Shown: piece after piece, positions 25,674 through 33,657 of the stretch
How the letters are laid out: each line of letters starts with the position of its first letter
Numbering within the stretch: the first letter of the stretch is position 1
Source: Bin5 sp965261695
Lineage (GTDB): Bacteria; Chloroflexota; Anaerolineae; Caldilineales; Caldilineaceae
Assembly (NCBI GenBank): GCA_965261695.1
Contig: OZ253474.1
Coordinates: 4,092,001 to 4,156,000, forward strand
Length of the DNA: 64,000 bases
Direction of reading: 5' to 3'
Position numbers and translations under genes: made by a program
The notes under the pieces: model-generated
What the model was told of the DNA's origin: nothing
The model's input: only the letters and a program-made list of their open reading frames with translations
Databases searched by the model: none

Positions 25674-25728
25674 CCGCGCTGGCGCAGCACCAGAACCGCG
25701 ACTGCTGCAATGGAATGAGGAGGAAGGC

Positions 25729-26076
25729 GTGGATGTACCGGAGATGGCGCCCTACGCGCGCCACGTATTCATATGTGCAGGCCCGTTTTGTGACCCGGAG
25801 GGCAAGGCCAAGCGGCTGTATACCCAGTTGGCCTGCAAATTGGGCGAACTGGGTCAGTACGACAATCCCCGGCGCGTCAAGCGCGGAATCACTCCCTGTC
25901 TGGGCGTTTGCCACAGCGGTCCTATCCTGGTCGTCTACCCGGACGGCATCTGGTATCACAATGTGGATGATGCCCTGCTGGACAGGATCGTCGAGGAACA
26001 TCTGCGCGATGGCAGGCCGGTCGAAGACGCGATCTACCATCGGCTCGAAAGTGCCAACGCCGCCGATGTGAAATAA
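25729..26076 (+). CDS. thioredoxin-like [2Fe-2S] ferredoxin
   Basis: A 115-aa protein with the four-Cys pattern of thioredoxin-fold ferredoxins. CAGPFCDPEGKAK (about residues 16-28) holds the first pair, and RGITPCLGVCHSGPILVVYPDG holds the second. The start is GTG at 25729 behind a strong AGGAGGAAGG site. It closes the B12 operon, 55 bp after pduO. In that context it may reduce the corrinoid cobalt before adenosylation; this is inference, since similar ferredoxins also accompany other pathways. Confidence 0.8.
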   Translation: MDVPEMAPYARHVFICAGPFCDPEGKAKRLYTQLACKLGELGQYDNPRRVKRGITPCLGVCHSGPILVVYPDGIWYHNVDDALLDRIVEEHLRDGRPVEDAIYHRLESANAADVK

Positions 26077-26173
26077 AGCGCGCCGAACCGCCGCTCCAGA
26101 TACGCGAACTGATGCGATATAGGTCGATCAGTTCAGTCCGCTGCAATGAAGGGCACGCCGCCGCGCGCAGGTT

Positions 26174-26953
26174 TCACTCTGCCCAGGCGCCCTTGGCCAT
26201 CAGACCGCCGTCAACATTGATATATTCGCCGGTCATGAAGGATGCGGCATCGCTGCTGAGGAAGAGCACGACCGCGGCGATCTCCTCCGGTTTTCCAATG
26301 CGGCCTATGGGGTGCTGGTCGGCTGCGACGGAGCGCAGCGCCTCGACGTCATGGTCGACGCTTTCCAACGCCAGGTGCGTCTCAATCGTGCCTGGATTGA
26401 CCGCCAGAACGCGAATGTTCTGCGCCGCATACTCCAGGGCCAGTTGCTGCGTGAGCGAGAGCATGCCCCCCTTGCTGGCCGCATAGGCCGGCACGCCTTT
26501 CATCGACTGGCGGCCCTGCACGCTGGCAATGTTGACAATCACACCCCCGCCCCGTTTCAGCATCTCCGGCACTGAATACTTCGTCATCAGGAACCCGCTC
26601 TTAAGGTTGACGGCCAGGATGCGATCCCATGTCTCCTCAGGAAATTCGTGGGCCGGCAGGTAGCTGTCCAGCGGTTGGATGCCGACGTTGTTGACAAGGA
26701 CGTCAACCCTGCCGCTTGCGGCCGCCTGGCTCACCAATGCCTTACAGGCGGCTGCCTGGGATACATCGGCGTTCACGTAAGTGATCGATCCGGGCAAGGA
26801 CGCGCTTTCGGCTTCAATACGCGCGCCGGCTTCCGTGTCCACGTCGGCGCTGAATACATTGGCCCCGGCCTGGGCAAATGCCCGCGTTACTCCTTCTCCG
26901 ATGCCCTTGGCGCCGCCTGTTACGATTACCGTCTTACCGTTGAACTCGCTCAT
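26174..26953 (-). CDS. short-chain dehydrogenase/reductase (SDR), classical type
   Basis: A 259-aa NAD(P)-dependent oxidoreductase. The Rossmann motif TGGAKGIGEG is at residues 12-21, with DVD after beta-2 suggesting NAD preference. NNVGI matches the NNAG region. The catalytic set is Ser in NIASVQGR and YAASK (Tyr-x3-Lys). The C-terminus has GEYINVDGGLMAKGAW, typical of glucose/sugar or 3-oxoacyl reductase-like SDRs. I chose the ATG at 26953. The substrate cannot be deduced. It lies immediately after a decayed cytochrome c on the same strand. Confidence 0.85.
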   Translation of the reverse strand: MSEFNGKTVIVTGGAKGIGEGVTRAFAQAGANVFSADVDTEAGARIEAESASLPGSITYVNADVSQAAACKALVSQAAASGRVDVLVNNVGIQPLDSYLPAHEFPEETWDRILAVNLKSGFLMTKYSVPEMLKRGGGVIVNIASVQGRQSMKGVPAYAASKGGMLSLTQQLALEYAAQNIRVLAVNPGTIETHLALESVDHDVEALRSVAADQHPIGRIGKPEEIAAVVLFLSSDAASFMTGEYINVDGGLMAKGAWAE

Positions 26954-26957
26954 TGTT

Positions 26958-27310
26958 TTATCTCCAGTTACCATTGAAGTCTGTTTCTGAGCGCTCTACC
27001 TCACATAGTCGCTCCGATGTCAGAAAGTCGGCGATGCGTTGCGCTTCCTCAGCGGTGATGCCCGTATCAAGCATGGTTGTCCCCGGCGCGCATTGTAACG
27101 GATTGGCGATGAAATCGGCCAGATTCTCACGCGTCCAGAAGAGATCCAGCGAGGTCAAGGCAGCCGTTCCACTGAAACCGGCGACCCCGCCTGCCCGCCT
27201 GCCGAACAAATCATCCAGATGCGAGCCAATGCCATGCTCCGCCTCCAGGTTGAGGCAACTTGCACAGTGAGCAGTAAATGGCGCCGCGCCTGCCGGAGGG
27301 CCCCCCTGCT
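26958..27310 (-). pseudogene. degenerate class I cytochrome c
   Basis: The frame reads as a cytochrome c core: FTAHCASCLNLEAEHGIGSH, LFGRRAGGVAGF, WTRENLADFIANP and APGTTMLDTGI. The haem-binding CxxCH has become CASCL: the codon is CTC where His would be CAC, a one-base change. The axial Met in GTTMLDTG is kept. No signal peptide or start codon fits; the upstream part of the frame overlaps the lipoprotein remnant out of phase. Haem attachment to CxxCL is not expected. It is probably a relic, or the base is a sequencing error. Confidence 0.6.
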
Positions 27311-27321
27311 GCCAACTGCGC

Positions 27322-27809
27322 TTATGGGGGCTCCTCTCCCTCCAGCCTGGCTGTAGCGCTGCGTTCCCCAAACGTATAACTGCCTTCCCAGACGAGACCC
27401 CTCCATGAGATTTCACCGTTGGGGCTTACCTCGAGTACCATCTGGCCGGTAAAGAATTGTTGAATATCATAGTCTGGCAGTGGAAAGGCCGCAATGCAAC
27501 CCTTCTCATGCACAGTTTTGCCGATATCTTCCTCGCCTGCGTAGAAGTCATAGACCTAGAGGCCAAGCTGCGATTGTTCTCCGGCCAGGTCGCTCGCGCC
27601 GAGGTGAGCGATGTGTAGCAAGAAGTGGTGCTTGAGTTCTCCCTCGCTGAAAGAGCTTCTCAGACAAATCAGCCGGTCGTCGCCAACATATGTTGTAAAG
27701 GGATCGCACGACGGGACTCCCGAGTTGGTGGACGTTGAGCAAGCGAACAATTGAGTCATCAGCCCCGCAATCACAAGGGAGATATCAACACAACTGCCAG
27801 CCGCATCAT
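27322..27809 (-). pseudogene. broken lipoprotein gene of unknown family
   Basis: The ATG at 27809 starts MMRLAVVLIS, then a one-base frameshift near 27775-27785 moves to a frame continuing LVIAGLMTQLFACSTSTNSG. Together these make a good lipoprotein signal with lipobox LFAC. The second frame is cut by an in-frame TAG at 27556-27558 and then resumes in the same phase (VYDFYAGEEDIGKT, QQFFTGQMVLEV) to the TAA at 27322. At least two independent lesions mean the gene is decayed, unless the assembly is wrong. No family is recognised. The region 27810-28338 beyond it holds no supported gene. Confidence 0.55.
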
Positions 27810-28338
27810 GGGAATAGATCGACGTTGCGTCATCTTCGTCCTGACAGTAAAACGGGGCGCGCTGCAAGAAAACGATCTTCGCCCTGTCAGAAAACAGGGC
27901 GATGCGGCCAACAAGCATCCCGGCTATGACTCGGTTACGCATGCCTACTCTGATCTGAACAAAATGAACAACCCTTTCTTCGTGAAGACGGACCCGGAAT
28001 AGCGATTGCTCTTTCAATGAGGAAATCTGCAGGTCATTCTGCCACCGTGGGAACAGTGGGCTGCAATGGAAAAAGCGTAAAAGCGGAGACAACGGCACAG
28101 AACAAGACCAATCTGAGAGAAGATCGAATCCACTTGAACTTCATTGTTGCCCCGATTCCTGGTAAATCCATGGATTCGCTTCAGTCCCATCTCACTTGCA
28201 GCGCGGCAGTAACCGATCTCCGCATGGCTTCCTGCACCTGCTTCGCTTACTTGACGGCTATCTTAAACTTCTTTAAACAGGTGGACAAATCCAGCCGTGC
28301 CAGTCCGGCTCGCGATCTGATCTTCTTTCGTCCCCGAT

Positions 28339-28367
28339 TTGACGGATGCGCGCCAGTTTGCTATAGT
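28339..28367 (+). promoter_or_regulatory. sigma70-like promoter of the ABC exporter operon
   Basis: TTGACG (28339-28344) and TATAGT (28362-28367) are each five of six to consensus with a 17-base spacer. Transcription would start near 28374, giving a leader of about 450 bases before the first ABC gene. Confidence 0.7.
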
Positions 28368-28446
28368 CCCTGCCACTAGAGTACAGGATCAAGCGTGGGC
28401 AGGGCGCAATTTGCCCCGCTGTCTCGACCCAAGGAGGCCGGTGAAA

Positions 28447-28509
28447 ATGAGTTGGATCAGAATCTATACCGCAGGCTTTGGCCCTGCGGAGAGGGATGGA
28501 GGAGCATAG
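28447..28509 (+). CDS. putative regulatory leader peptide (20 codons)
   Basis: An ATG at 28447 lies 9 bases after a perfect AAGGAGG (28431-28437) and opens a 20-codon frame ending in TAG at 28507-28509. The product begins MSWIRIYTAGFG. The second half of the frame contains a stem (CCGCAGG with CCTGCGG, 28469-28489). It sits about 75 bases after the promoter start and about 310 before the ABC exporter. The strong ribosome site, short length and downstream alternative hairpins suggest a leader peptide whose translation controls attenuation. No homologue is known to me. Confidence 0.6.
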   Translation: MSWIRIYTAGFGPAERDGGA

Positions 28510-28584
28510 CACCGGTGATCCTGAAGGCGGTACGGCGTAAAGGCTGAACCCCTTCCACAAGCGGCAGAAGGTCACGGTGCGTGC

Positions 28585-28654
28585 GCCCGTGGCTTTTTTT
28601 GATCGCAAAGCGGCTGCACTCAGCATTTGCGTCTCCCGCTTACGAGCCACGGGC
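28585..28654 (+). promoter_or_regulatory. predicted antiterminator helix
   Basis: GCCCGTGGCT at 28585-28594 pairs perfectly over 10 bp with AGCCACGGGC at 28645-28654. The enclosed region has a further stem (AAGCGG 28608-28613 with CCGCTT 28636-28641). This helix uses the left arm of the terminator at 28644-28668, so the two cannot coexist. Just upstream, GCACCG.TGA near 28509-28518 can pair with TCACGGTGC at 28572-28580, giving a possible third switch element. Confidence 0.6.
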
Positions 28655-28677
28655 CTGGCCTGTGGCTCTTTTGTTTT
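28644..28677 (+). terminator. intrinsic terminator in the leader of the ABC exporter
   Basis: GAGCCAC (28644-28650) and GTGGCTC (28662-28668) form a stem with a GC-rich loop, followed by TTTTGTTTT. It lies 144 bases before the exporter ATG, with no complete gene between it and the promoter except the leader peptide. Its left arm competes with the antiterminator helix. Confidence 0.7.
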
Positions 28678-28820
28678 GTGCGTGCAACCGTCCGGCAAAG
28701 GCAACGTGCAGCTTCGGTACGCGTTACCCGACCAATCCGGTGCTGCCGCTACCCAAACTATCGTCCCCTGTCGCGCCAAATCGCAGCGCGCCATGTGATG
28801 TTGGTTAGGAGTGACAAGAA

Positions 28821-30962
28821 ATGGCAGATGTTGCATCTGAAGATAGGAAGAGTGAACAATCGGGGCCGCGTCAGCGGTTGAATGCCTGGCTGCGGCCGTT
28901 TGCGAAGGTCTGTCAAGCGATGCGCCGCAGGCCGGTGAGCGCAGAAGAAGTGGACATGCACGGCACGGAAATTAGACTCACATACGACCTGAAAGATACG
29001 CTGACGGCCAATCGTTTTGTCGGACTTTGGCGGATGGCAACCGGCTTCCGCGCCATCTACCTCGTCGCCATCGCCGCGGCGGGGCTGGCCGCGCTCAGCC
29101 GCTCCGCCGTCTTCTATCTGCTGCGCTTCTTCGTGGATGACGTTCTGCCGAACGACGGTCGTCGCGGCGACATTCCGTGGGTGGCCGCCGCTATCATCGG
29201 CTTGGCGCTGATGCAGGGCCTATTCACCTTTGGCATGGGGCGGTTCGCAGCCCAGGCCGCCGAAGGGATCGCGCGGCGGCTGCGCAACTATCTCTACGAT
29301 CACATCCAGCGGCTGACCTTTACCTACCACGACAATATGCAGACGGGTGGACTGATCCAACGCGCCACCTCCGACGTGGACACGCTGCGCCGTCTGTTCC
29401 AGGATCAACTGATCGGAATCGGTGGAATCGGCCTGCTGCTGGTGGTAAACCTCAGTGCGCTGGTCATGTTGCACAGCTGGTTGGCCCTGATTTCGATTCC
29501 AGTGTTTCCGGTAGTCTCTGTGGTCTCTTTCATCTTCTTCAAGAAGATGGGCACGGTTTTCGAGTCCTACCAGAGCCAGGACGCGACTGTTTCCAATCGT
29601 TTGCAGGAGAGACTGAGCGGCGTGCGCGTCGTCAAGGCGTTTGCCCGCCAGTCCTATGAAATTGAACGCTTTGAAGAGGACAACTGGGAAAAGTACCGGC
29701 GCGGCGTGAAGATCGCCAACCTCCACAGCGCGTTCTGGCCACTGGTGGAAATCCTATCCGGCGGGCAGATTCTGTTCGGCGTATACATGGCCTCGATGAT
29801 GGCTATCAACGGCGAGATTACGCTGGGCACCTATATCGCGTTCACAGGCCTGCTGGCCGCTACGATCTGGCCTGTGCAGGGTATGGGGCGGCTGGTCGCC
29901 CACATCTCAACCGGTCTGGTCTCGTTAGACCGGGTGCAGCAGATCATCCGCCAGGAGCGGGAACCGTTGGCGGAGGGCAGCGCGCCCACGGGCAAACGTC
30001 TGCGCGGCGAGTTGCAGTTCAGCATGGTCCAGTTCGCCTATAAGGCGCCGAATGCCGAAGAAAGCGAGCAGAAAAAGAAAAGAAAAGAGGGTGACCAGCA
30101 CGCGCAGGACACGCGTCGGCGGGCGTTTGCAGAGCGCGGCTATGTCTTGCGCGACATCGATTTCGACGTTCAGCCGGGCCAGGTGATCGGTCTGCTGGGC
30201 GCGACCGGGTCGGGCAAGTCTTCGCTCGTCAACCTGCTGCCCCGTTTCTACGACTACAGCGGCGGCAGCATTACCCTGGACGGCGAAGAGTTGCGGGCGT
30301 ATCCGCGCGGCCTTTTGCGCGGCCAGATCGGCATCGTGCAGCAGGAGCCGTTCCTGTTTTCGACCACGATTCGCAACAACATCACCTATGGAGTGGGACG
30401 CGACGTAGCGGATGAAGAGGTGGAGGCCGCCGCCAGGGCAGCCGCGATCCATGACGTGATTCTGAGCTTTCCCAAAGGGTACGATACGCTGGTCGGTGAG
30501 CGCGGTGCGACCTTGTCCGGCGGCCAGAAGCAGCGTGTGACGATCGCGCGCACCCTGCTCAAAGACCCGGCGATCCTGATTCTGGACGACGCCACCTCAA
30601 GCGTTGACACGCAAACCGACGCCGAGATCCGTGCGGCGCTGCGGCGGCTGATGCAAGGGCGGACGACATTCATCATCGCCCACCGTGTGCAGAGCGTGAT
30701 GGCGGCGGACCTGATTCTTGTGATGGAAGCCGGGCGCATTATCCAGCGCGGCAGCCATCACGAACTGGTCTCGCAGCCGGGCATCTATCGTCGGATTTAC
30801 GAGTTGCAGGTCCGGATCGAGGCTGATCTCGAACGAGAAATCGTCGAGATTGTCGAAGCGGCTGAGGCCAAGCTGAGCGACCAGACAGATGAACAGCGCA
30901 ATCCGGGGGAGACGAGCACGCCTTCCGAACCTGAAACCCCCCATTCTCTGATCAGAGGTTGA
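28821..30962 (+). CDS. heterodimeric ABC exporter subunit with degenerate catalytic site
   Basis: A 713-aa fused permease-ATPase. After about 65 charged N-terminal residues come six transmembrane helices of a type I exporter, then the nucleotide-binding domain: Walker A GATGSGKSS, Q-loop IVQQEP, intact signature LSGGQKQR, Walker B LILDDATSSVD and switch His IIAHR. The Walker B catalytic Glu is replaced by Asp (LDDATS). That is the pattern of the degenerate-site partner in heterodimeric exporters such as TM287/TM288 and BmrCD. A Lys/Glu-rich insert (EQKKKRKEGDQ) lies between membrane and ATPase domains. ATG 28821 follows AGGAGTGACAAGAA. Substrate unknown; drug or lipid export is likely. Confidence 0.88.
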   Translation: MADVASEDRKSEQSGPRQRLNAWLRPFAKVCQAMRRRPVSAEEVDMHGTEIRLTYDLKDTLTANRFVGLWRMATGFRAIYLVAIAAAGLAALSRSAVFYLLRFFVDDVLPNDGRRGDIPWVAAAIIGLALMQGLFTFGMGRFAAQAAEGIARRLRNYLYDHIQRLTFTYHDNMQTGGLIQRATSDVDTLRRLFQDQLIGIGGIGLLLVVNLSALVMLHSWLALISIPVFPVVSVVSFIFFKKMGTVFESYQSQDATVSNRLQERLSGVRVVKAFARQSYEIERFEEDNWEKYRRGVKIANLHSAFWPLVEILSGGQILFGVYMASMMAINGEITLGTYIAFTGLLAATIWPVQGMGRLVAHISTGLVSLDRVQQIIRQEREPLAEGSAPTGKRLRGELQFSMVQFAYKAPNAEESEQKKKRKEGDQHAQDTRRRAFAERGYVLRDIDFDVQPGQVIGLLGATGSGKSSLVNLLPRFYDYSGGSITLDGEELRAYPRGLLRGQIGIVQQEPFLFSTTIRNNITYGVGRDVADEEVEAAARAAAIHDVILSFPKGYDTLVGERGATLSGGQKQRVTIARTLLKDPAILILDDATSSVDTQTDAEIRAALRRLMQGRTTFIIAHRVQSVMAADLILVMEAGRIIQRGSHHELVSQPGIYRRIYELQVRIEADLEREIVEIVEAAEAKLSDQTDEQRNPGETSTPSEPETPHSLIRG

Positions 30963-30965
30963 TAG

Positions 30966-32792
30966 ATGTCAGAACATGAGCAATTTGAGGAAGAAGAGTT
31001 TGAAACCGAGTTCAACGGCCAGACCGTCGCCCGCATCCTGCGCCAGGGTCTGGTACATTGGCCGTTGATGTCCGGCTATCTCTTCTCGATGGTCTTGACT
31101 GCGCTGTTGGAGGGGTACTTCACCTTCCTCGGAAAGCGCATTATCGACGAAGGGATTCTGGTCGGCAACGCCGATCAGGTCATGCGGCTGTTGCTCCAGT
31201 TCGGTCTGGTGATTCTACTGATGTCGCTGGGCGTGCTGGGATTTATCGCCTCGGCCGCGCGGCTGGGTGAACGGGTGCAGTACGATCTGCGCCGCATGAT
31301 GTTTGCCCGTCTGCAAGATCTGTCCCTCTCATACTACGACCGTACGCCCGTCGGTTGGCTGATGAGCCGGCTCACCTCCGACGCCAGTCGCGTGGGCGAT
31401 CTGGTCTCCTGGGGCTTCATGGATCTGGTCTGGGGCGTGGTCAGCATCGTCGTCTCGCTGGTCTTCATGGCGCTGATCAACCTGAAGATGATGCTGATCG
31501 TCGCCGCCATCATCCCCGTTTTGGTTGCGGTGGCCTTCCGGTTCAAGCGCAAAATCCTGGTCGAGTACCGCGAAGTGCGCAAGACGAACTCCAAGATCAC
31601 CGGGGCCTACAACGAAAACATCACCGGCGTGCGCGTGGTCAAGTCCCTGCGCCGCGAAGAGGGAAACCTGGACGAGTTCACCGGCCTGACCCGTACCATG
31701 TACCGCGCCGGATTCCGGGCCGCGTGGCTTTCGGCCCTGTTCCTGCCGGTCGTGCAACTGATCAGCGCGGTTGGCATCTCCAGCGTCATCTGGTACGGCG
31801 GCTGGCAGTTCCAACTGGGCGGTATGACCATTGGGGGGATCCAAGCCTTCATCTTCAACATCACCTTCATGCTGTTTCCGATCCAGGAGATGGCCCGCAT
31901 CTACGCCGAGATGCAACAGGCCATCGCCTCGGGCGAACGCATCTTCAGCCTGATCGACGCCGTGCCGGAGATCCAGGACCGCAGCGGCGCGCAGGAACCT
32001 GACAGCCTGCGGGGAGACATCGTGTTTGAAAATGTGAATTTTCGCTACGAGGAGGAGAAGCCGGTGCTGCGCGACTTCAGCCTGCACGTGAAGCAGGGTG
32101 AGACGATCGCGCTGGTCGGGCCAACGGGCGCAGGCAAGTCGACAATCGTCAACCTTGTCTGCCGCTTCTATGAGCCTTCAAGCGGCTGCATCCTTATCAA
32201 CGGGCGCGACTATACCGAGTGGACGCTGCACGGCATCCACAGCCGCGTCGGCGTTGTGTTGCAGACGCCCTATCTCTTCTCGGGCTCGATCTGGCAGAAT
32301 CTCCGTTACGGGCGGCTTGACGCAACCGACGAGGAGGTCGAGAAGGCGGCCACAATGGCCGGCGCGCATGAATTCATCGCCAAGTTGGATGACGGGTACG
32401 ACAGCCAGGTGGGTGAAGGCGGCGTGCTGCTCTCCGTCGGGCAGACGCAACTCCTGAGCCTGGCGCGCGCCATTCTCGCCGACCCCGACATCTTCATCAT
32501 GGACGAGGCCACCAGTTCGGTCGACACGCTGACCGAGGCGCTGATCCAGGATGCGATGGAATCGGTCATGGCGGGGCGCACCAGCTTCATCATCGCCCAC
32601 CGGCTCTCGACGATCAGGAAAGCGGATCGCATCCTGGTAATCGATGATGGCCGCATCACCGAACAGGGAAGCCATGCGCAACTGATTCGACAACGGGGGC
32701 ACTACTATAATCTGTATACCAAGCAGTTCCGCGAACAGAGCCTCGACGCCGCGCAGCCGCTCCTGCAGGCAGGCGGGATGGTCGCGGCCTGA
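30966..32792 (+). CDS. heterodimeric ABC exporter subunit with consensus catalytic Glu
   Basis: A 608-aa permease-ATPase starting 3 bases after its partner's stop. It has six transmembrane helices, Walker A GPTGAGKST, Q-loop VVLQTP, Walker B FIMDEATSSVD with the catalytic Glu, and switch His IIAHRLST. The signature is altered to LSVGQTQ. Combined with the Asp in the partner's Walker B, one ATP site is consensus and the other degenerate, so the two genes are expected to form an asymmetric heterodimer. The N-terminus is acidic (EQFEEEEFETEF). Both genes depend on the 450-base attenuated leader. Confidence 0.9.
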   Translation: MSEHEQFEEEEFETEFNGQTVARILRQGLVHWPLMSGYLFSMVLTALLEGYFTFLGKRIIDEGILVGNADQVMRLLLQFGLVILLMSLGVLGFIASAARLGERVQYDLRRMMFARLQDLSLSYYDRTPVGWLMSRLTSDASRVGDLVSWGFMDLVWGVVSIVVSLVFMALINLKMMLIVAAIIPVLVAVAFRFKRKILVEYREVRKTNSKITGAYNENITGVRVVKSLRREEGNLDEFTGLTRTMYRAGFRAAWLSALFLPVVQLISAVGISSVIWYGGWQFQLGGMTIGGIQAFIFNITFMLFPIQEMARIYAEMQQAIASGERIFSLIDAVPEIQDRSGAQEPDSLRGDIVFENVNFRYEEEKPVLRDFSLHVKQGETIALVGPTGAGKSTIVNLVCRFYEPSSGCILINGRDYTEWTLHGIHSRVGVVLQTPYLFSGSIWQNLRYGRLDATDEEVEKAATMAGAHEFIAKLDDGYDSQVGEGGVLLSVGQTQLLSLARAILADPDIFIMDEATSSVDTLTEALIQDAMESVMAGRTSFIIAHRLSTIRKADRILVIDDGRITEQGSHAQLIRQRGHYYNLYTKQFREQSLDAAQPLLQAGGMVAA

Positions 32793-32812
32793 GTCCCATT
32801 CGGCTTTTCCAC

Positions 32813-32855
32813 GACAGGACGCCGGTTCCCGTCAGAGTGATCGGCGTCTCCTGTC
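32813..32855 (+). terminator. hairpin after the ABC exporter operon
   Basis: GACAGGACGCCG (32813-32824) pairs with CGGCGT and CCTGTC (32842-32855) with a 2-base bulge, 20 bases after the second ABC gene stop. The U-tract is weak (TTGG), so it may act as an end-protecting hairpin rather than an intrinsic terminator. Confidence 0.45.
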
Positions 32856-33118
32856 TTGGATTGCGCGCCGCCTCGTCTTGGTGTATCCTGGGATCCGGGC
32901 GTATCCGACAGAAAGCAACGTGTCACGCTCTCGGCCTTCAATCGGATCAACGCAAATAAATCCATTAAATAACATATCTTATCAGTTGCCACGCAGACCA
33001 ACGGCAGACCGAAGCGTTCAGTTCGCTCTTCCGGCGCAATCATGACCTGCTCCTGTCTCGTCATCAGGCTCCCGAAAGTAAACCATCCACGAATTGATAT
33101 TCACTCAAATAATTTTTT

Positions 33119-33190
33119 CGCAAACTCTCGCAAACTCTCGCAAACTCTCGCAAACTCTTGTAGACTCTTGTAGACTCTCGTACGTGCGCC
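33119..33190. repeat. 10-bp tandem repeat array related to the 18.9-kb array, inverted
   Basis: Consecutive 10-mers CAAACTCTCG (three), CAAACTCTTG, TAGACTCTTG and TAGACTCTCG occupy about 33121-33180. On the other strand the unit is CGAGAGTTTG, which differs by one base from CGAGCGTTTG of the array at 18901, and CAAGAGTCTA parallels CAAGCAGTTA there. The rest of 32856-33657 holds no gene I can support, though several short frames read through the repeat. Confidence 0.8.
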
Positions 33191-33657
33191 TGTATCATGC
33201 ATTCGTACTGTCGACCTTCCAATGCCCCTGCTGTTTCCCGTATTTGTCGCCGGTTCGCCCCCTTTTCCCACCTCACCCCTATACTGGTTTGGCCCGCCTC
33301 TCCTCATTGGACAAGTTCAGAAAACTGTGCTATCTTTTGCAGGGTCAAGACCTCTTGTGTCGAGGCAAGGTAGTTTCTGGCAAGGTGTGGCCTGGCAAGG
33401 AAGATTACTCCTTTAACTCGCTCTGACACGAGAAGGTACAACCCATTGTCGCGCATTATAGAAATTACTGGTCGTTTTGTCATATTCGCTGAAACACGAG
33501 CGAAAGCTGACTGATTGGTGCAGAACAAAAAACCTGTTCCGTTACTTAAGAAAATAGCCAGGTCAGAAGACAAGAAGAAAGCTAACCGCGCTAACTCACT
33601 TTCATGACCCCCTCACCTGCCCGCCACGTGCGTAAGACCTTTGAAGGAGGTGTAAGT

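Noticed and set aside
27556..27558. Recoded stop codon in the lipoprotein gene
   Set aside because: It is TAG, and a separate frameshift disrupts the same gene, so decay is simpler than recoding.
33064..33307. Minus-strand frames through the second repeat array (VYKSLREFARVCESLR)
   Set aside because: The periodic peptide comes from the 10-bp DNA repeat; no start signal or continuation.
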